The notes: generated from the letters alone by a model not told the origin. DNA of 64,000 nucleotides from Verrucomicrobium spinosum DSM 4136 = JCM 18804 (GCF_000172155.1 NZ_ABIZ01000001.1:7473105-7537104), one strand, 5' to 3'; shown: positions 45,495 to 55,656, numbered from the stretch's first letter. Translations and numbers: made by a program.

Positions 45495-48209
45495 ATGTCT
45501 CTCGACGCGCTCCGCACCTTCAAGACCGGGTCCAATACGGACGGAAAGTTCTACTCATTGCCTGAACTGGAGAAGCAAGGAGTGGGGCCGGTGTCGAAAC
45601 TGCCGGTGAGCATTCGGGTGGTGCTGGAGTCCCTGGTTCGCAATCTGGACGGGAAAAAGGTGACGCTGAAGGACGTGCAGAACCTCGCCAATTGGAACGC
45701 CAAGGCTCCCGGCGACTACGAAATCCCCTTCACGGTCGCCCGCATCGTGCTGCAGGACTTCACCGGGGTACCCCTCCTAGTGGACTTGGCCGCCATGCGC
45801 TCTGCCGTGCACGCCATGGGCAAGAACCCAAAGATGATCGAGCCGCTGGTGCCCGTGGATCTGGTGGTGGATCACTCCGTGCAGGTGGACTTCGCTGGCA
45901 CGCAAGACTCCCTCAACCGCAACCTCGACCTCGAATTCCATCGCAACCGCGAGCGCTACAAGTTCCTCAAGTGGGGTGAGCAGGCATTCGACACCTTCAA
46001 AGTGGTGCCTCCCGGCATCGGTATCGTGCACCAGGTGAACTTGGAGTACCTCGCCAAGGGCGTGCTGGAGAAAGAGAATGTGTTCTATCCAGACTCCCTC
46101 GTGGGCACGGACTCGCACACAACCATGATCAACGGCTTGGGCGTCGTGGGCTGGGGTGTGGGCGGCATCGAAGCTGAGGCTGGCATGCTGGGCCAGCCGG
46201 TGACCTTCCTGGTGCCTGAAGTGGTGGGCATGCGCCTCACCGGTGCCCTTCAGCCCGGCGTGACCGCGACTGACCTCGTACTGCGCGTGACCGAAGTGCT
46301 CCGCAAGACGAAGGTGGTGGGCAAGTTTGTCGAATTCTTCGGACCCGGTGCCCGTGCGCTCAGCGTGCCGGACCGTGCGACCATCGCCAATATGGCCCCG
46401 GAATACGGCGCGACCATGGGCTTCTTCGGCATCGACGAAGCAACGATCACCTACCTTGCCGGCACCGGCCGCTCCGCCGAACTCTGCGGGACGGTGGAAA
46501 ACTACTACAAGGCCCAAGGCCTGTGGGGCATCCAGGAAGGTGACGAGATCGAGTACACCCAGGTGGTGGAGCTCGACATGTCCACCGTGAAGCCCGGTGT
46601 GGCCGGTCCCAAGCGCCCGCAGGACCGCATCGACGTGTCCGCCCTCAAGGAGAAATTTGAGTCCCTTCTTGTGGCCCCCACCCCAGATGGCTTCGGCAAG
46701 GCTTCTCTGAACGGCCAGTATGAAGTGACCGTGGACAGCAAGGACGGTGTGAAGGACAGCATCACCCATGGCTCCGTGCTCATCGCCGCCATCACGAGCT
46801 GTACCAACACCAGCAACCCGAGCGTGATGCTGGCCGCCGGTCTCCTGGCCAAGAAGGCCAACGCCAAAGGCCTGACGGTGAAGCCTTCCGTTAAGACCTC
46901 CCTGGGACCTGGCTCCCGCGTGGTGACGGACTACCTTGAGAAAACCGGCCTCCAGACGGAACTGGACCAGCTCGGCTTCCAGACCGTGGGCTACGGCTGT
47001 ACCACCTGCATCGGCAACTCCGGCCCGCTCGACCCCGGTATTGAGAACGTGGTCCGCAGCGAAGACGTGGTGGCCGCCAGCGTGCTCTCTGGCAACCGCA
47101 ACTTCGAAGCCCGCGTGCACCAGAGCATCAAGGCGAACTTCCTCATGTCCCCCCCGCTCGTGGTGGCCTACGCCATCGCCGGTACGGTGGACGTCGATCT
47201 CTCCAAGGAGCCTCTCGGCACTGGTAGCGATGGCCAGCCCGTCCTGCTGGCCGACATCTGGCCCAGCAGCGAGGAAATCGGTGCCGCCATGGCCAGCGCC
47301 CTGGCTCCCGATGTGTTCCAGAAGCTCTACACGGGCTTTGCTGAGCAGAACCCCAAGTGGAATGAGATTCCCTCCAGCGTGGGCCTCGTGTACGACTGGG
47401 ACCGTGACTCCACCTACATCCAGGAGCCTCCGTTCTTCGAGAAGTTCAGCATGGATCCCAGCGACATCAACGAGATCCACGGCGCTCGTCCGCTCGGGAT
47501 CTTCAGCGACAGCGTCACGACCGACCACATCTCCCCTGCGGGCAACATCAAGAAGGACAGCCCGGCTGGGAAGTACCTCCTGGAGAACCAAGTCACCCAG
47601 GCAGACTTCAACAGCTACGGCTCCCGCCGCGGCAACGACCGCGTCATGACCCGTGGCACCTTCGCCAACGTGCGCATCAAGAACCTCATGGTTCCCGGCA
47701 CTGAGGGTGGCATCACCAAGTACTTCAGCGGCCCTGGCGTCTCCGCCGAAGCGGCAGAAGTGCTGCCGATCTATGACGCTGCCGAGCAGTACAAGGCCGC
47801 AGGCGTGCCACTCGTCATCCTCGGTGGCGAAGACTACGGCATGGGCTCCAGCCGCGACTGGGCCGCCAAGGGCACGAACCTTCTGGGCGTGAAAGCTGTG
47901 ATCACGAAGTCCTTCGAGCGTATTCACCGCTCGAACCTCGTGGGCATGGGCGTGCTGCCATGCAACTTCGTGAACAAGGAAGACTACGACAAGGTGAAGG
48001 GCCTGACCGACGCCACCTTCAGCCTCCTGGGAGTGTCCAACGACATCAAGCCCATGAGTGAAGCGACGCTGAAAGTCACCCAGGCTGATGGCGAGACCTT
48101 CAATGTGCCCGTCATCGTCCGCCTCGATACGCCGGTGGAAATCGACTACTACCGCGCTGGCGGCATCCTGCCGTACGTGCTCGCGCAGATCCTGCGCGCG
48201 AACGCGTAA
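45495..48209 (+). CDS. acnA: Aconitate hydratase A
   Basis: The 904-residue product interconverts citrate and isocitrate in the TCA cycle through a 4Fe-4S cluster. The three ligand Cys are visible: [13 protein letters not shown] at about 436, and [13 protein letters not shown] at about 502 and 505. Other family segments include [39 protein letters not shown] and, in the C-terminal swivel domain, [17 protein letters not shown]. Length is typical of AcnA. It has its own terminator at 48233-48266 and no operon partner. Its long antisense frame (45777-47927) is a GC-rich shadow. Confidence 0.97.
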   Translation: MSLDALRTFKTGSNTDGKFYSLPELEKQGVGPVSKLPVSIRVVLESLVRNLDGKKVTLKDVQNLANWNAKAPGDYEIPFTVARIVLQDFTGVPLLVDLAAMRSAVHAMGKNPKMIEPLVPVDLVVDHSVQVDFAGTQDSLNRNLDLEFHRNRERYKFLKWGEQAFDTFKVVPPGIGIVHQVNLEYLAKGVLEKENVFYPDSLVGTDSHTTMINGLGVVGWGVGGIEAEAGMLGQPVTFLVPEVVGMRLTGALQPGVTATDLVLRVTEVLRKTKVVGKFVEFFGPGARALSVPDRATIANMAPEYGATMGFFGIDEATITYLAGTGRSAELCGTVENYYKAQGLWGIQEGDEIEYTQVVELDMSTVKPGVAGPKRPQDRIDVSALKEKFESLLVAPTPDGFGKASLNGQYEVTVDSKDGVKDSITHGSVLIAAITSCTNTSNPSVMLAAGLLAKKANAKGLTVKPSVKTSLGPGSRVVTDYLEKTGLQTELDQLGFQTVGYGCTTCIGNSGPLDPGIENVVRSEDVVAASVLSGNRNFEARVHQSIKANFLMSPPLVVAYAIAGTVDVDLSKEPLGTGSDGQPVLLADIWPSSEEIGAAMASALAPDVFQKLYTGFAEQNPKWNEIPSSVGLVYDWDRDSTYIQEPPFFEKFSMDPSDINEIHGARPLGIFSDSVTTDHISPAGNIKKDSPAGKYLLENQVTQADFNSYGSRRGNDRVMTRGTFANVRIKNLMVPGTEGGITKYFSGPGVSAEAAEVLPIYDAAEQYKAAGVPLVILGGEDYGMGSSRDWAAKGTNLLGVKAVITKSFERIHRSNLVGMGVLPCNFVNKEDYDKVKGLTDATFSLLGVSNDIKPMSEATLKVTQADGETFNVPVIVRLDTPVEIDYYRAGGILPYVLAQILRANA

Positions 48210-48232
48210 GGGCGAGGTTTAGTTAATTCGCG

Positions 48233-48266
48233 AAAAGGCCGCCAGGAGACTGGCGGCCTTTTTTTG
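48233..48266 (+). terminator. Rho-independent terminator of acnA
   Basis: AAAAGGCCGCCAG-GAGA-CTGGCGGCC forms a 9-bp GC-rich stem with a 4-nt loop, followed by TTTTTTT. It starts 24 bp after the acnA stop. Confidence 0.93.
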
Positions 48267-48379
48267 CCTGTCGGCGGAAGTTGGAGCGTAGTCCGGCTGT
48301 CCTCTGCCGGTTTGGGAGCGGAGGGTGAGACTTGCAACGGCGGGTCGATGTCGTCCCCGCTCGTCACCTCAGCGAACAT

Positions 48380-48803
48380 TCGTCCTGAGCCGCATAAATG
48401 CCAATGCCATCAGGGAAAACGCATCGTCTTGCTGTTTTGCCTTGGCGCGCCTCGGAGCCGCGTTGGTGCAACCGCCACGACTGTAACTGGTGAGCCCCTT
48501 TCAGAAGGGCCGAAGGTCCGGGTTCATACCAGCCTGGGGCAACGCCCCAGGGATAGATGGCCAAACTACCCTTGAGGGCTGTAGGCCCGGTGTCATCAAG
48601 TCTGCCTATGACGAGCATCCCTGAATGACGTCGGGCCTGCAGCCCTCATGATCTAAAACGAGCGCCTGCCTTGGGCGTTGCCCAAGGCTGCAATGATGCC
48701 GGACCTTCGGCCCTCAATACTTTCACAAAAGGGAGATGCTCGACCTCTCCACTTTTCCCTGATGGCATTGGTCCCGCATGCGGGACGGGACTCCAACCCT
48801 GCC
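48380..48803. repeat. Nested inverted array of REP-like palindromes
   Basis: There is no gene here. Going inwards, three elements appear on the left and again, inverted, on the right: GAAGGGCCGAAGGTCCGG (48504-48521) with CCGGACCTTCGGCCCTC (about 48699-48715), CCTGGGGCAACGCCCCAGG (48533-48551) with CCTTGGGCGTTGCCCAAGG (48669-48687), and GAGGGCTGTAGGCCC (about 48573-48587) with GGGCCTGCAGCCCTC (48634-48648). A 27-bp match to 29945-29971 lies at 48400-48426, and a third partial copy at 48753-48771 adjoins the stem TCCCGCATGCGGGA (48772-48785). Confidence 0.85.
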
Positions 48804-48937
48804 GTCCACATCATGGGAGAACTTCGAATATTCGGGACCGATGCGGGCTATCGTCCAATGGACGCCCACCTCACCCCTGACCTCAAGTCTTGCGTCTTCT
48901 GTCTTGAAGTCTTGTGTCTCCCGCGAAGCGGGAAGGG

Positions 48938-49370
48938 CCTGGGCCGGCCGGTGTAAGCCGGATTCTGTGCCTCCCGCGTTGCCGCAAAAGGTGGCGGTCA
49001 TTTCTCTAGCCCGGGGCTTGCGCCCCGTGCTCCCCGCTTTGCGCGAGGTGCGACTAATACCCGGGGTTATCCCAACTCCTTGCGGAGTCAGTGCGGCCAG
49101 GGCGGGCCGTTTCCCCTGTTCTGTCTTGCACCGTGTGGGGTTTGTCCTGCCTCCTTCCTTTCAGTCGGAGCGGTGAGCTCTTACCTCGCCTTTTCACCCT
49201 TACCGCAGTTGCCCGCGGCGGTATGTTTTCTGTGACACTTTCCGTGACCGGAAGCTTACGCCGCCAGCCCCCGCGTTTTCACACGGCACACTGCCCTGAG
49301 GTGTCCGGACTTTCCTCTCTCAATTGCCTTGCGACATCTGACAGCGACAGCCTCCGACCGACCCAGCTCG
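48938..49370 (-). ncRNA. rnpB: RNase P RNA, bacterial type A
   Basis: The RNA runs on the minus strand from about 49370 to 48938. The conserved core GAGGAAAGTCCGGACAC is at 49317-49301 and the 3' signature ACAGAATCCGGCTTAC at 48968-48953. GCAAGACAGAACAG is also present. The P1 helix pairs CTGGGTCGGTCGG near the 5' end with CCGGCCGGCCCAG near the 3' end, so the two ends fix the length at about 430 nt. It is the catalytic RNA that matures tRNA 5' ends. A short hairpin (CCCGC-GAA-GCGGG, 48920-48932) follows the 3' end. Confidence 0.95.
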
Positions 49371-49565
49371 TAAAATAAGGCCGTTTTGAGCGAAGGAAAG
49401 GGAATCTTGGTCTTCGTTTACGGGCCCAGTGGCCAGGAGGCAGTGCGTCAGTGGTCAAGGTGTTGGATCTTTTCTGGCGATTCGGCCCCACTGCTTACCA
49501 TAGACCTCTCACCATTTACCGAAATGCCGGTTTCCCGGGCTGCTGAACGTGCTACCCTAGTCACC

Positions 49566-50633
49566 ATGTCCACCCAGACCTATCCCTGGTCGAACAACCG
49601 CCGCACGGCGTTCAAGATTGAACGCTGGTCGTGGAGCCTGCGGTTGTGGCTGCTGTTTGCCTTCGCGCTGGCGGTCCTCTTTCATTGGTGGTTGTACTAC
49701 TTTTTTAGCACGGTGGATTTCGGAAAGAGCATGCTGCCGGTCACCCAGACCAAGGCCAAGGCGGATCGTATCGCCATCAATCCAGAGGCGCTCAAGGAAC
49801 AGCAGGCCATCCAGCACATCCCGGACCTGATCGCCCCCTCAGACAAAGCGGAGCCGCAGCTTAAGGCTGATCTACAGGACATTGCGGAGATGATTCCCGA
49901 GGACAGGCCGCTGAATCTCACGCCGGACGTGGACAAGGTGACCAACTTCCTGGCCCCCAAATCCAACCCCAACGCGACGAGCCCGGCCCACGCGCCCTCT
50001 ATGGCCGCGATTGCGGACATGGCCCCCGGTCCCGATCTGGCCAGTTCCATGGACGCCATCAAGAGCTCCGCCCTGCGGCAAGCCGTGTCAGACCAACAGC
50101 TCGTGCTCCCCGCCAAACCCCTGGACAAGGAGCTGGAAGGAATGGACGGCAAACTGCTGGATCGCCTGAACAACCAGAGCAAAGCTGGTGACGGATCTCC
50201 CCGCGCCATGGCCGGGTACAGCAATCTCGAAGATCTGCTGGCCAGGGGCGGTGCAGTAAATGCCAGCACTGCGCCCATCATGCTGCCAACTGACCTCCTG
50301 TTTGAATACGGGAGCGACCAGCTCGCCGAGAACGCCCGCCTGAGCCTCATGAAGCTGGGGTACCTGATCACCAAGAACCCAAACAGCCGCTTTATCATCG
50401 AGGGGCACACGGACACGATCGGGTCAGCGGAGTTCAACCTTGATCTCAGCCAGCGCCGTGCCAACGCCGTGGTGGGCTGGCTCATACGCTCCCTGAGACT
50501 GAGCAATGACCGCATCGATGCCGTGGGCATGGGCGAATCCCGTCCCCTGGCCCGAGTGAACCCGAACGGCACGAAGGAAGAGCAAGCCCTGAACCGCCGT
50601 GTCGAGATCAAGGTGCGCCCGATCAGCCAGTAG
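49566..50633 (+). CDS. OmpA-family membrane protein
   Basis: The 355-residue product has one transmembrane helix near the N-terminus (RLWLLFAFALAVLFHWWLYYF, about 29-49), a long Pro/Ala-rich periplasmic linker, and a C-terminal OmpA/MotB peptidoglycan-binding domain (about 245-355): FEYGSDQLAENARLSL, FIIEGHTDTIGSAEFNL, and DLSQRRANAVVGWLI. It should tie the inner membrane to peptidoglycan. The ATG at 49566 gives the correct N-terminus; in-frame starts at 49386 and 49524 lie in the rnpB promoter region. Confidence 0.88.
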   Translation: MSTQTYPWSNNRRTAFKIERWSWSLRLWLLFAFALAVLFHWWLYYFFSTVDFGKSMLPVTQTKAKADRIAINPEALKEQQAIQHIPDLIAPSDKAEPQLKADLQDIAEMIPEDRPLNLTPDVDKVTNFLAPKSNPNATSPAHAPSMAAIADMAPGPDLASSMDAIKSSALRQAVSDQQLVLPAKPLDKELEGMDGKLLDRLNNQSKAGDGSPRAMAGYSNLEDLLARGGAVNASTAPIMLPTDLLFEYGSDQLAENARLSLMKLGYLITKNPNSRFIIEGHTDTIGSAEFNLDLSQRRANAVVGWLIRSLRLSNDRIDAVGMGESRPLARVNPNGTKEEQALNRRVEIKVRPISQ

Positions 50634-50742
50634 CCATCAGAGCATTTCCCCCAAGGAACGAAGAAACCGGCCTGTACATCCGTTCAGCCGGTGTCATTAA
50701 CGACCCACACACAAAAGAACAGGACTCACTCACTCACACGGC

Positions 50743-52314
50743 ATGGGGGACAAGGAAGCGGCGGCACCGCGCAAAAAAGACGGCAGTTCAAGCCTTTTTC
50801 GATGGCTGAGCTTTATCCTGCTGACCATCCTCTTTGTGGTCGCGTACGTGAAGATGGGGGGCCTGCTCATCTCGCAGACCAACCACACTGCCCAGCAGAT
50901 CCTGGGAGGTGACCAGAAGCACAACATCCGCCTGGCGCTGGAGACCAGGGAGGATCTGAGCCCGGACTTCAACAAGGGTTTCACCAAAGCCCTGGCAGAT
51001 TTTTTCCCACATCGCACGGACGGCGTGGTGAACCCCCTCTGGCCCTGGGTGGCGGCTTGGCTGGCCACGCCGGATCATCCCACCCCGACAGAGGCGGATG
51101 CCGCCACGGTGACGGAGAAGGATGAGGATTACTTCAATCGAGGGCGCTGGTTCCATGTGTTCATGACCTGCACCTTCCTGGTCATGCTGGGCCTTTCAGC
51201 GTGCCGCATCTTTTCCCTGCCTGCCTCGCTGAACCTCATGCTGCTGGGCGGCTTCGGGGCGCTCCTGCCACGCTCCGCATACTTTCAACCGGAGCCGCTC
51301 TACTTCGTCTTCTTCTTCCTCACTTGGGTGGCGTGCATCTCTGCATTGTCTCATAATACCCTCTGGATCTACGGGCTCATCGGAGCGCTCTCCGGCATCG
51401 CGTACATGGCAAAGGGCTCTGTTTCCCCTTTGATCATGGTCTTCGTGGGAGTCAGCACGTTGCGTTGCCTCTGGGAACTCGTCAGCGCCCGCCGCCGGGG
51501 CTTTGTCCTGGCGAACGGGAATCTGTGGCACTGGCGGAATCATCTGATGGGGCTGCTCATCCTGGGCATGGTTCACCTGCTGACCATTGGTCCCCGCCTG
51601 ACTGATGCGAAGGAGAAGTTCGGTGACTCCTTCCACTCCTACCCCGCCTACTGGATGTGGATGGACAAGTTCAACCCCGATTGCTACGAGTGGATGGGCC
51701 AGCACAACACGAAGGAGCGTCTCCAGGCACTGCGACCTGAGGACAAGCCCTCGCTCAAGAAGTACATCGACACGCACGGCACGGAGGCCTTTGCCCAGCG
51801 ACTCCAGGACGGCACGTGGAATCGCGTGAGTGAGTTCCTCTGGCCCAAGCAGACCAAGCGCAGCCAGAAGGTCGAGAATCAGAAACCCTGGAAATCGCTG
51901 CTGGAATGGCGTGGAGTGTACCTCATCTGGCTGGGGGTGGTGCTGATGGCTCTGGTGGTGGTGCTATGCAGTGCCGCGCCCAAGGCAGAACACGCCGGCC
52001 ACGTCGTCTTCCGCCATGGCACGGTCACGATTGTGTTGTTCGTGCTCGGCTCAGTGGCGATCTATTGTGCGGCCTATGGATTCTATGCGCCCATCGCCCG
52101 CGGCAGCGGGGATCGATTCATGCTTTCCTTGTACCTGCCGCTGGCATTCTGCCTGATCTGGGGCGCAGAGTCCATTGTGCGCCGTCTGCGCCGTCGTCAG
52201 GGGTGTAGCCCGTGGATCACCCGCAGTTATCTGGCGGCCCAGTGGCTGCTCTTTGCCGCCATTTCCTGGCGACTGGTTGAGATCTTCCGGTTCCCCTTCT
52301 TCGACAACCGTTAA
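50743..52314 (+). CDS. Polytopic integral membrane protein, GT-C-like
   Basis: The 523-residue product has multiple hydrophobic helices (LSFILLTILFVVAYV, FHVFMTCTFLVMLGLSA, LNLMLLGGFGALL, LYFVFFFLTWVACI, and helices near the C-terminus) separated by charged loops. It resembles dolichyl-phosphate-type GT-C glycosyltransferases in plan, including a first large periplasmic loop, but I see no DxD-type motif I would trust. Function is unknown. It lies between the OmpA gene and the HAD gene, which starts only 31 bp later and may be co-transcribed. Confidence 0.7.
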   Translation: MGDKEAAAPRKKDGSSSLFRWLSFILLTILFVVAYVKMGGLLISQTNHTAQQILGGDQKHNIRLALETREDLSPDFNKGFTKALADFFPHRTDGVVNPLWPWVAAWLATPDHPTPTEADAATVTEKDEDYFNRGRWFHVFMTCTFLVMLGLSACRIFSLPASLNLMLLGGFGALLPRSAYFQPEPLYFVFFFLTWVACISALSHNTLWIYGLIGALSGIAYMAKGSVSPLIMVFVGVSTLRCLWELVSARRRGFVLANGNLWHWRNHLMGLLILGMVHLLTIGPRLTDAKEKFGDSFHSYPAYWMWMDKFNPDCYEWMGQHNTKERLQALRPEDKPSLKKYIDTHGTEAFAQRLQDGTWNRVSEFLWPKQTKRSQKVENQKPWKSLLEWRGVYLIWLGVVLMALVVVLCSAAPKAEHAGHVVFRHGTVTIVLFVLGSVAIYCAAYGFYAPIARGSGDRFMLSLYLPLAFCLIWGAESIVRRLRRRQGCSPWITRSYLAAQWLLFAAISWRLVEIFRFPFFDNR

Positions 52315-52345
52315 GCCCGCGCTTGCCCGCCTCACTGAAGCCCTC

Positions 52346-53137
52346 ATGGCCAAACCCGCGCCCACGCTCCTGCTCTGTTTCGACTTCGACGGAACCCTCA
52401 TCAATCATGAGGGAGAGCCGGCCTTTCATCCGGCTATGGGGGACATGCTGCGCCATTTCAAAAGCCAGGGGGCAGCCTGGGTGGTGAACACCGGCCGCAG
52501 CCTGAGCCAGACGCTGGAGGGCATCGCGCAGCACCATCTCTTCATGCTGCCGGATTACATCATCGCCCAGGAGTGCGAGATCTACCGGCCCGGCTTCTTC
52601 AAGCCATGGAAGGACTTTGGCTCCTGGAACTCCCGCGCCCGCCGCGCCCACGACCACTTCGTGGACAAGCATCGCCTCTTCCTCGCGGAGATGCGCCAGC
52701 ATGTGGAGCAGAACACCCGTGCAGAGTTCCTCATGGGTGACTTGGGCCAGGTGGGTATTGTGGCTCTGGATGAGCTGGAGCTCGACGATATCTGCGAGGT
52801 GATCAACGTCCGCACCGCCCGTGATCCGGACATCGGTTACCACCGCAATGGCCGGTACCTGCGCTTCACCCACTCCTCCTACAGCAAAGGGACCGCCCTC
52901 CAGGAACTCGCCCGCATGATCGGCGTGCCCCGGGAGCGCATCTTCGCCGCGGGGGACAATCACAATGATTTGCCCATGCTGGACTCAGGCGTGGCAGGCA
53001 ACATTGCCTGCCCGAGCAACGCACTCGATCCGGTGAAAGCTCACGTGCAGGCGCACGGCGGCTACCTGGCAGGCAGGCCGGCCAGTGAAGGGATGATGGA
53101 GGCACTGGAGCACTTCTTCCTGCGGAACCCCAGGTGA
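52346..53137 (+). CDS. HAD-superfamily phosphatase (Cof/IIB type)
   Basis: The 263-residue product has the HAD motif I CFDFDGTLI with Asp13 and Asp15, motif II VNTGRSLSQ, a Lys in the SSYSKGTALQEL segment, and motif IV GDNHNDLPML. This is the Cof-like class that dephosphorylates sugar phosphates or similar small molecules. The ATG at 52346 was chosen because the upstream open frame overlaps the preceding membrane protein gene. It is probably translated from a joint transcript with that gene. Confidence 0.88.
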   Translation: MAKPAPTLLLCFDFDGTLINHEGEPAFHPAMGDMLRHFKSQGAAWVVNTGRSLSQTLEGIAQHHLFMLPDYIIAQECEIYRPGFFKPWKDFGSWNSRARRAHDHFVDKHRLFLAEMRQHVEQNTRAEFLMGDLGQVGIVALDELELDDICEVINVRTARDPDIGYHRNGRYLRFTHSSYSKGTALQELARMIGVPRERIFAAGDNHNDLPMLDSGVAGNIACPSNALDPVKAHVQAHGGYLAGRPASEGMMEALEHFFLRNPR

Positions 53138-53568
53138 AGCTGGAGCAAGATGCTCCAAGCAGGCCCGTTTGCATTTGGTCAAGACCGATGGGCAATTCCA
53201 CCCCGGGTGGAAATGCCAACCCTCGACTCGCAACCAAGGCGGCGAGGCTCTGTTCGTAGTACAAACTTTAGTTTGCTCAGTCGATCTACCGTGACGCGTA
53301 CTGAGCAAACTAAAGTTTGTACTACGAACAGCTTCCCCGGAAACGGATATTGCAGGGACGCCAGGCCTCACAAGCTCATGCCCCCACAGCGGAGACTTCA
53401 TAGCATGCACGAGGCGGGGGTTCCCAGCCCCGCTCAGTTGCGGGATGACTGAGGTGACACGCGGTTAGATGAACCAACAACAAAGGTGGGCCCACCGCTT
53501 CGCTCACCAGCGGGACCGGAGATCCCGCCTCCTTTACCGGCTGGAGGTGTCTTTAGGATTTGCTGACT
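53138..53568. repeat. Intergenic repeat region with perfect 30-bp inverted repeat
   Basis: No gene is evident. Arms at 53251-53280 and 53301-53330 are perfect complements around a 20-nt centre. Each arm carries a smaller palindrome CAAACT-TT-AGTTTG preceded by GTAGTA. Further on, 53404-53460 matches the complement of 37596-37662 (GGGTTCCCAGCC, GAGGTGACACG) as a diverged repeat copy. Confidence 0.85.
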
Positions 53569-55656
53569 TAGCCCGACTTGGCGGATTGCCGGGGTTGATG
53601 ATCCTCCAGCCCTTGATTTTGCGACATTGGGTTCAAAAAGTCTTCACTACATCTTCCGCCATTTCGCGACCTTCCGGGGTCTGCTTCAACCAGTGATTTT
53701 GGGCGGGGCCTGTTCAGGCAGCGTGATCTTGAGCTGGTCCAGCAGCAGTTGCAGATCCTTTGAAGGCTGCGTGTGGCGGCTCATCACCACCTCCCTTCCA
53801 TCAGTTGTGGGCAGATGCACATCGAGCATCTGCACCGTCGCGAACTTCTCCAGCACACTTCGCGGTGTCAGCCCGCTGGCCGTCAGCCTCAAGCGCGCCT
53901 TGAGCGTCACCTGCAGGCAGTACGCCAGGAACGACACGAAGAGGTGCGCTTCAATGCGATGGTCCAACTGGTGGTGCACCGGCCGGATCCCCAGATCGTG
54001 TTTGAGCTCCTTGAACGCCTGCTCCACCTCCACCAGTTGCAGGTAATACTCCCAGAGCTTCGCGGGATCGGTCTCCGTCAAATTGGTGCGCAGCAGGTAA
54101 CGCCCCTCCCGCCGCCATCCTTCACGCAACAGCTTGCGGTCCAGCTCCCAGCTCAGAGTCGCCCGCTGCCGGCCCTTGCCCTTGCTCTTGCTCTTGCTCT
54201 GGTCTTTGCCTGTTGCTGGCTGCAACTGCACGCTGACCTTGACAAAGCGCGCATCCCGCCCCGCCTCCTTTTTGGCGGCACCCAACGCTTCGTACATCGC
54301 ATCACGGTGCAGGGGGCGCTTGCGCTTGCGCAACCCTTCCAGGGCATCCAGATACTTGCGCAGCCGGCGCCGACGCATCGAGCGTTCCTTGGCCACACGG
54401 TCCTGGCTTTGGGCCAGTACATAAGTCTCCCCTTCATGCGGCAGCAGTTTGACGCGCACCTGGGGGCGGGCCTGCTGCCAGGGTTGCCGGGCCAGTGACT
54501 CCTCCAGCTTGCTCAAGCGTCCTTTGGGCGTGCCCACCAGATAGCTCACCGGCGGAGTGCTCTGCCGCATCTGTTCAAGGGTCTCTTCAGTCGGGATGCC
54601 CCGGTCCATGACCCAGATGCGTTGGGCCTTGCCGTACTGGTCTTCGATCCTGGCCAGGAAGCTCTTGAGGGTGCTCTTGTCGGTGGTGTTGCCCGGCAGC
54701 ACCTCATAGGCCAGCGGGAAGCCTTCGGGGGTGACGATGAGGGCAATGACCACCTGCACGCAGTCGCTGCGCTTGTCGCGGCTGTAACCAAAGCGGCGCA
54801 GACCGGTGGGGTTGTCCGGCGGGTTGCTTTCAAAGTAGGTGCTGGTCAGATCATACAGCAGCACCTCATAACGGGCTCCAAACAGGTCGCGCCAGCGCTC
54901 GGTGAGATGATCAAACAAGGCACGCTTGTGGGCCAGGATCTTGTCATGGCATTCGTAGAGACGGTGGATCTCGGCCAGGGCGAAGTCCGCGCCCAGCAGG
55001 TCGGCAATGGCCGTCTGGTCAAACCAGTGGCGGTGCAGCCGCCATTCGCTGCCCGGTTCGATGAGCCGGTAGAGCACCAGGGTCTGGAGCACCAGATCCC
55101 AGCGGGTGCCCTCACGACTGGGCGGCAGACGTGGTCGCCAGAAGTCAGCCAGGAGCAACTGCTCCCAGAGCAGGCAGGCCAGCCAGCAGGCCCCCCATTG
55201 CCGGGGCCGTTCCAGCCGCATGGCCGCAAGGCGCAGACGCACAATGGGCAACTCATCAACACCGACCTGCTCGGGAGCATGATCTTCGGCAAAGAGGGCC
55301 ACCTGTTGAGGAGCGCTCTGGTCTTTGCCGAAGAGTTCAACCGTCTTGCGCCAGGAGGCTTCCTGACGACCATTGAGTTCACCCAGATAAAGGACGTGCC
55401 GCTGGACCACCTGCCGGGAACTGATCCGCCGGTTTTCGACGATGCTCCAGTAGAGGTGCTCTTTGCCATCCTTGAGCCGTTTGGTGGAACGCAGGAACAT
55501 GATGGCCCAAGAAGTTAGCCAGCAAAACGCGCGTGCAACCACCAAGGTCTGCACTACAAGCCGTTTTTGAAACGGACCCTCGCAAAATCAAGGGTTGCAG
55601 CTCGATGGCAGGCCCAAAAATGCCAAAATCGGCCGCGAATCCGCCAAGTTGGGTTA
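53569..55656 (-). mobile_element. IS1634-type insertion sequence, apparently intact
   Basis: The element is about 2.1 kb with terminal inverted repeats TAGCCCGACTTGGCGGATT (53569-53587) and the complement of TAACCCAACTTGGCGGATT (55638-55656), 17 of 19 matching. A second, subterminal pair CCCTTGATTTTGCGA lies at 53611-53625 and at 55580-55594. No clear target duplication is seen. It carries one full transposase gene. The right end stops 10 bp before the stop codon of the GH5 fusion gene. Confidence 0.85.
53686..55500 (-). CDS. IS1634-family transposase
   Basis: The 604-residue product is an IS4-superfamily DDE transposase. Catalytic segments are LLYDLTSTYFESNPP and RIWVMDRGIPTEETL (Asp), and VEVEQAFKELKHDLGIRPVH (Glu). 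Full length without interruption, with start at 55500 (MFLRSTKRLKDGKEHLYWS); an upstream in-frame start at 55554 would lie closer to the IS end. It is the only ORF of the element, which suggests the element is mobile. Confidence 0.9.
   Translation of the reverse strand: MFLRSTKRLKDGKEHLYWSIVENRRISSRQVVQRHVLYLGELNGRQEASWRKTVELFGKDQSAPQQVALFAEDHAPEQVGVDELPIVRLRLAAMRLERPRQWGACWLACLLWEQLLLADFWRPRLPPSREGTRWDLVLQTLVLYRLIEPGSEWRLHRHWFDQTAIADLLGADFALAEIHRLYECHDKILAHKRALFDHLTERWRDLFGARYEVLLYDLTSTYFESNPPDNPTGLRRFGYSRDKRSDCVQVVIALIVTPEGFPLAYEVLPGNTTDKSTLKSFLARIEDQYGKAQRIWVMDRGIPTEETLEQMRQSTPPVSYLVGTPKGRLSKLEESLARQPWQQARPQVRVKLLPHEGETYVLAQSQDRVAKERSMRRRRLRKYLDALEGLRKRKRPLHRDAMYEALGAAKKEAGRDARFVKVSVQLQPATGKDQSKSKSKGKGRQRATLSWELDRKLLREGWRREGRYLLRTNLTETDPAKLWEYYLQLVEVEQAFKELKHDLGIRPVHHQLDHRIEAHLFVSFLAYCLQVTLKARLRLTASGLTPRSVLEKFATVQMLDVHLPTTDGREVVMSRHTQPSKDLQLLLDQLKITLPEQAPPKITG

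Noticed and set aside
45777-47927. A 716-codon minus-strand frame
   Set aside because: It is the antisense of aconitase; long antisense frames are common in GC-rich genes, and the His/Val/Ala-rich product has no domain.
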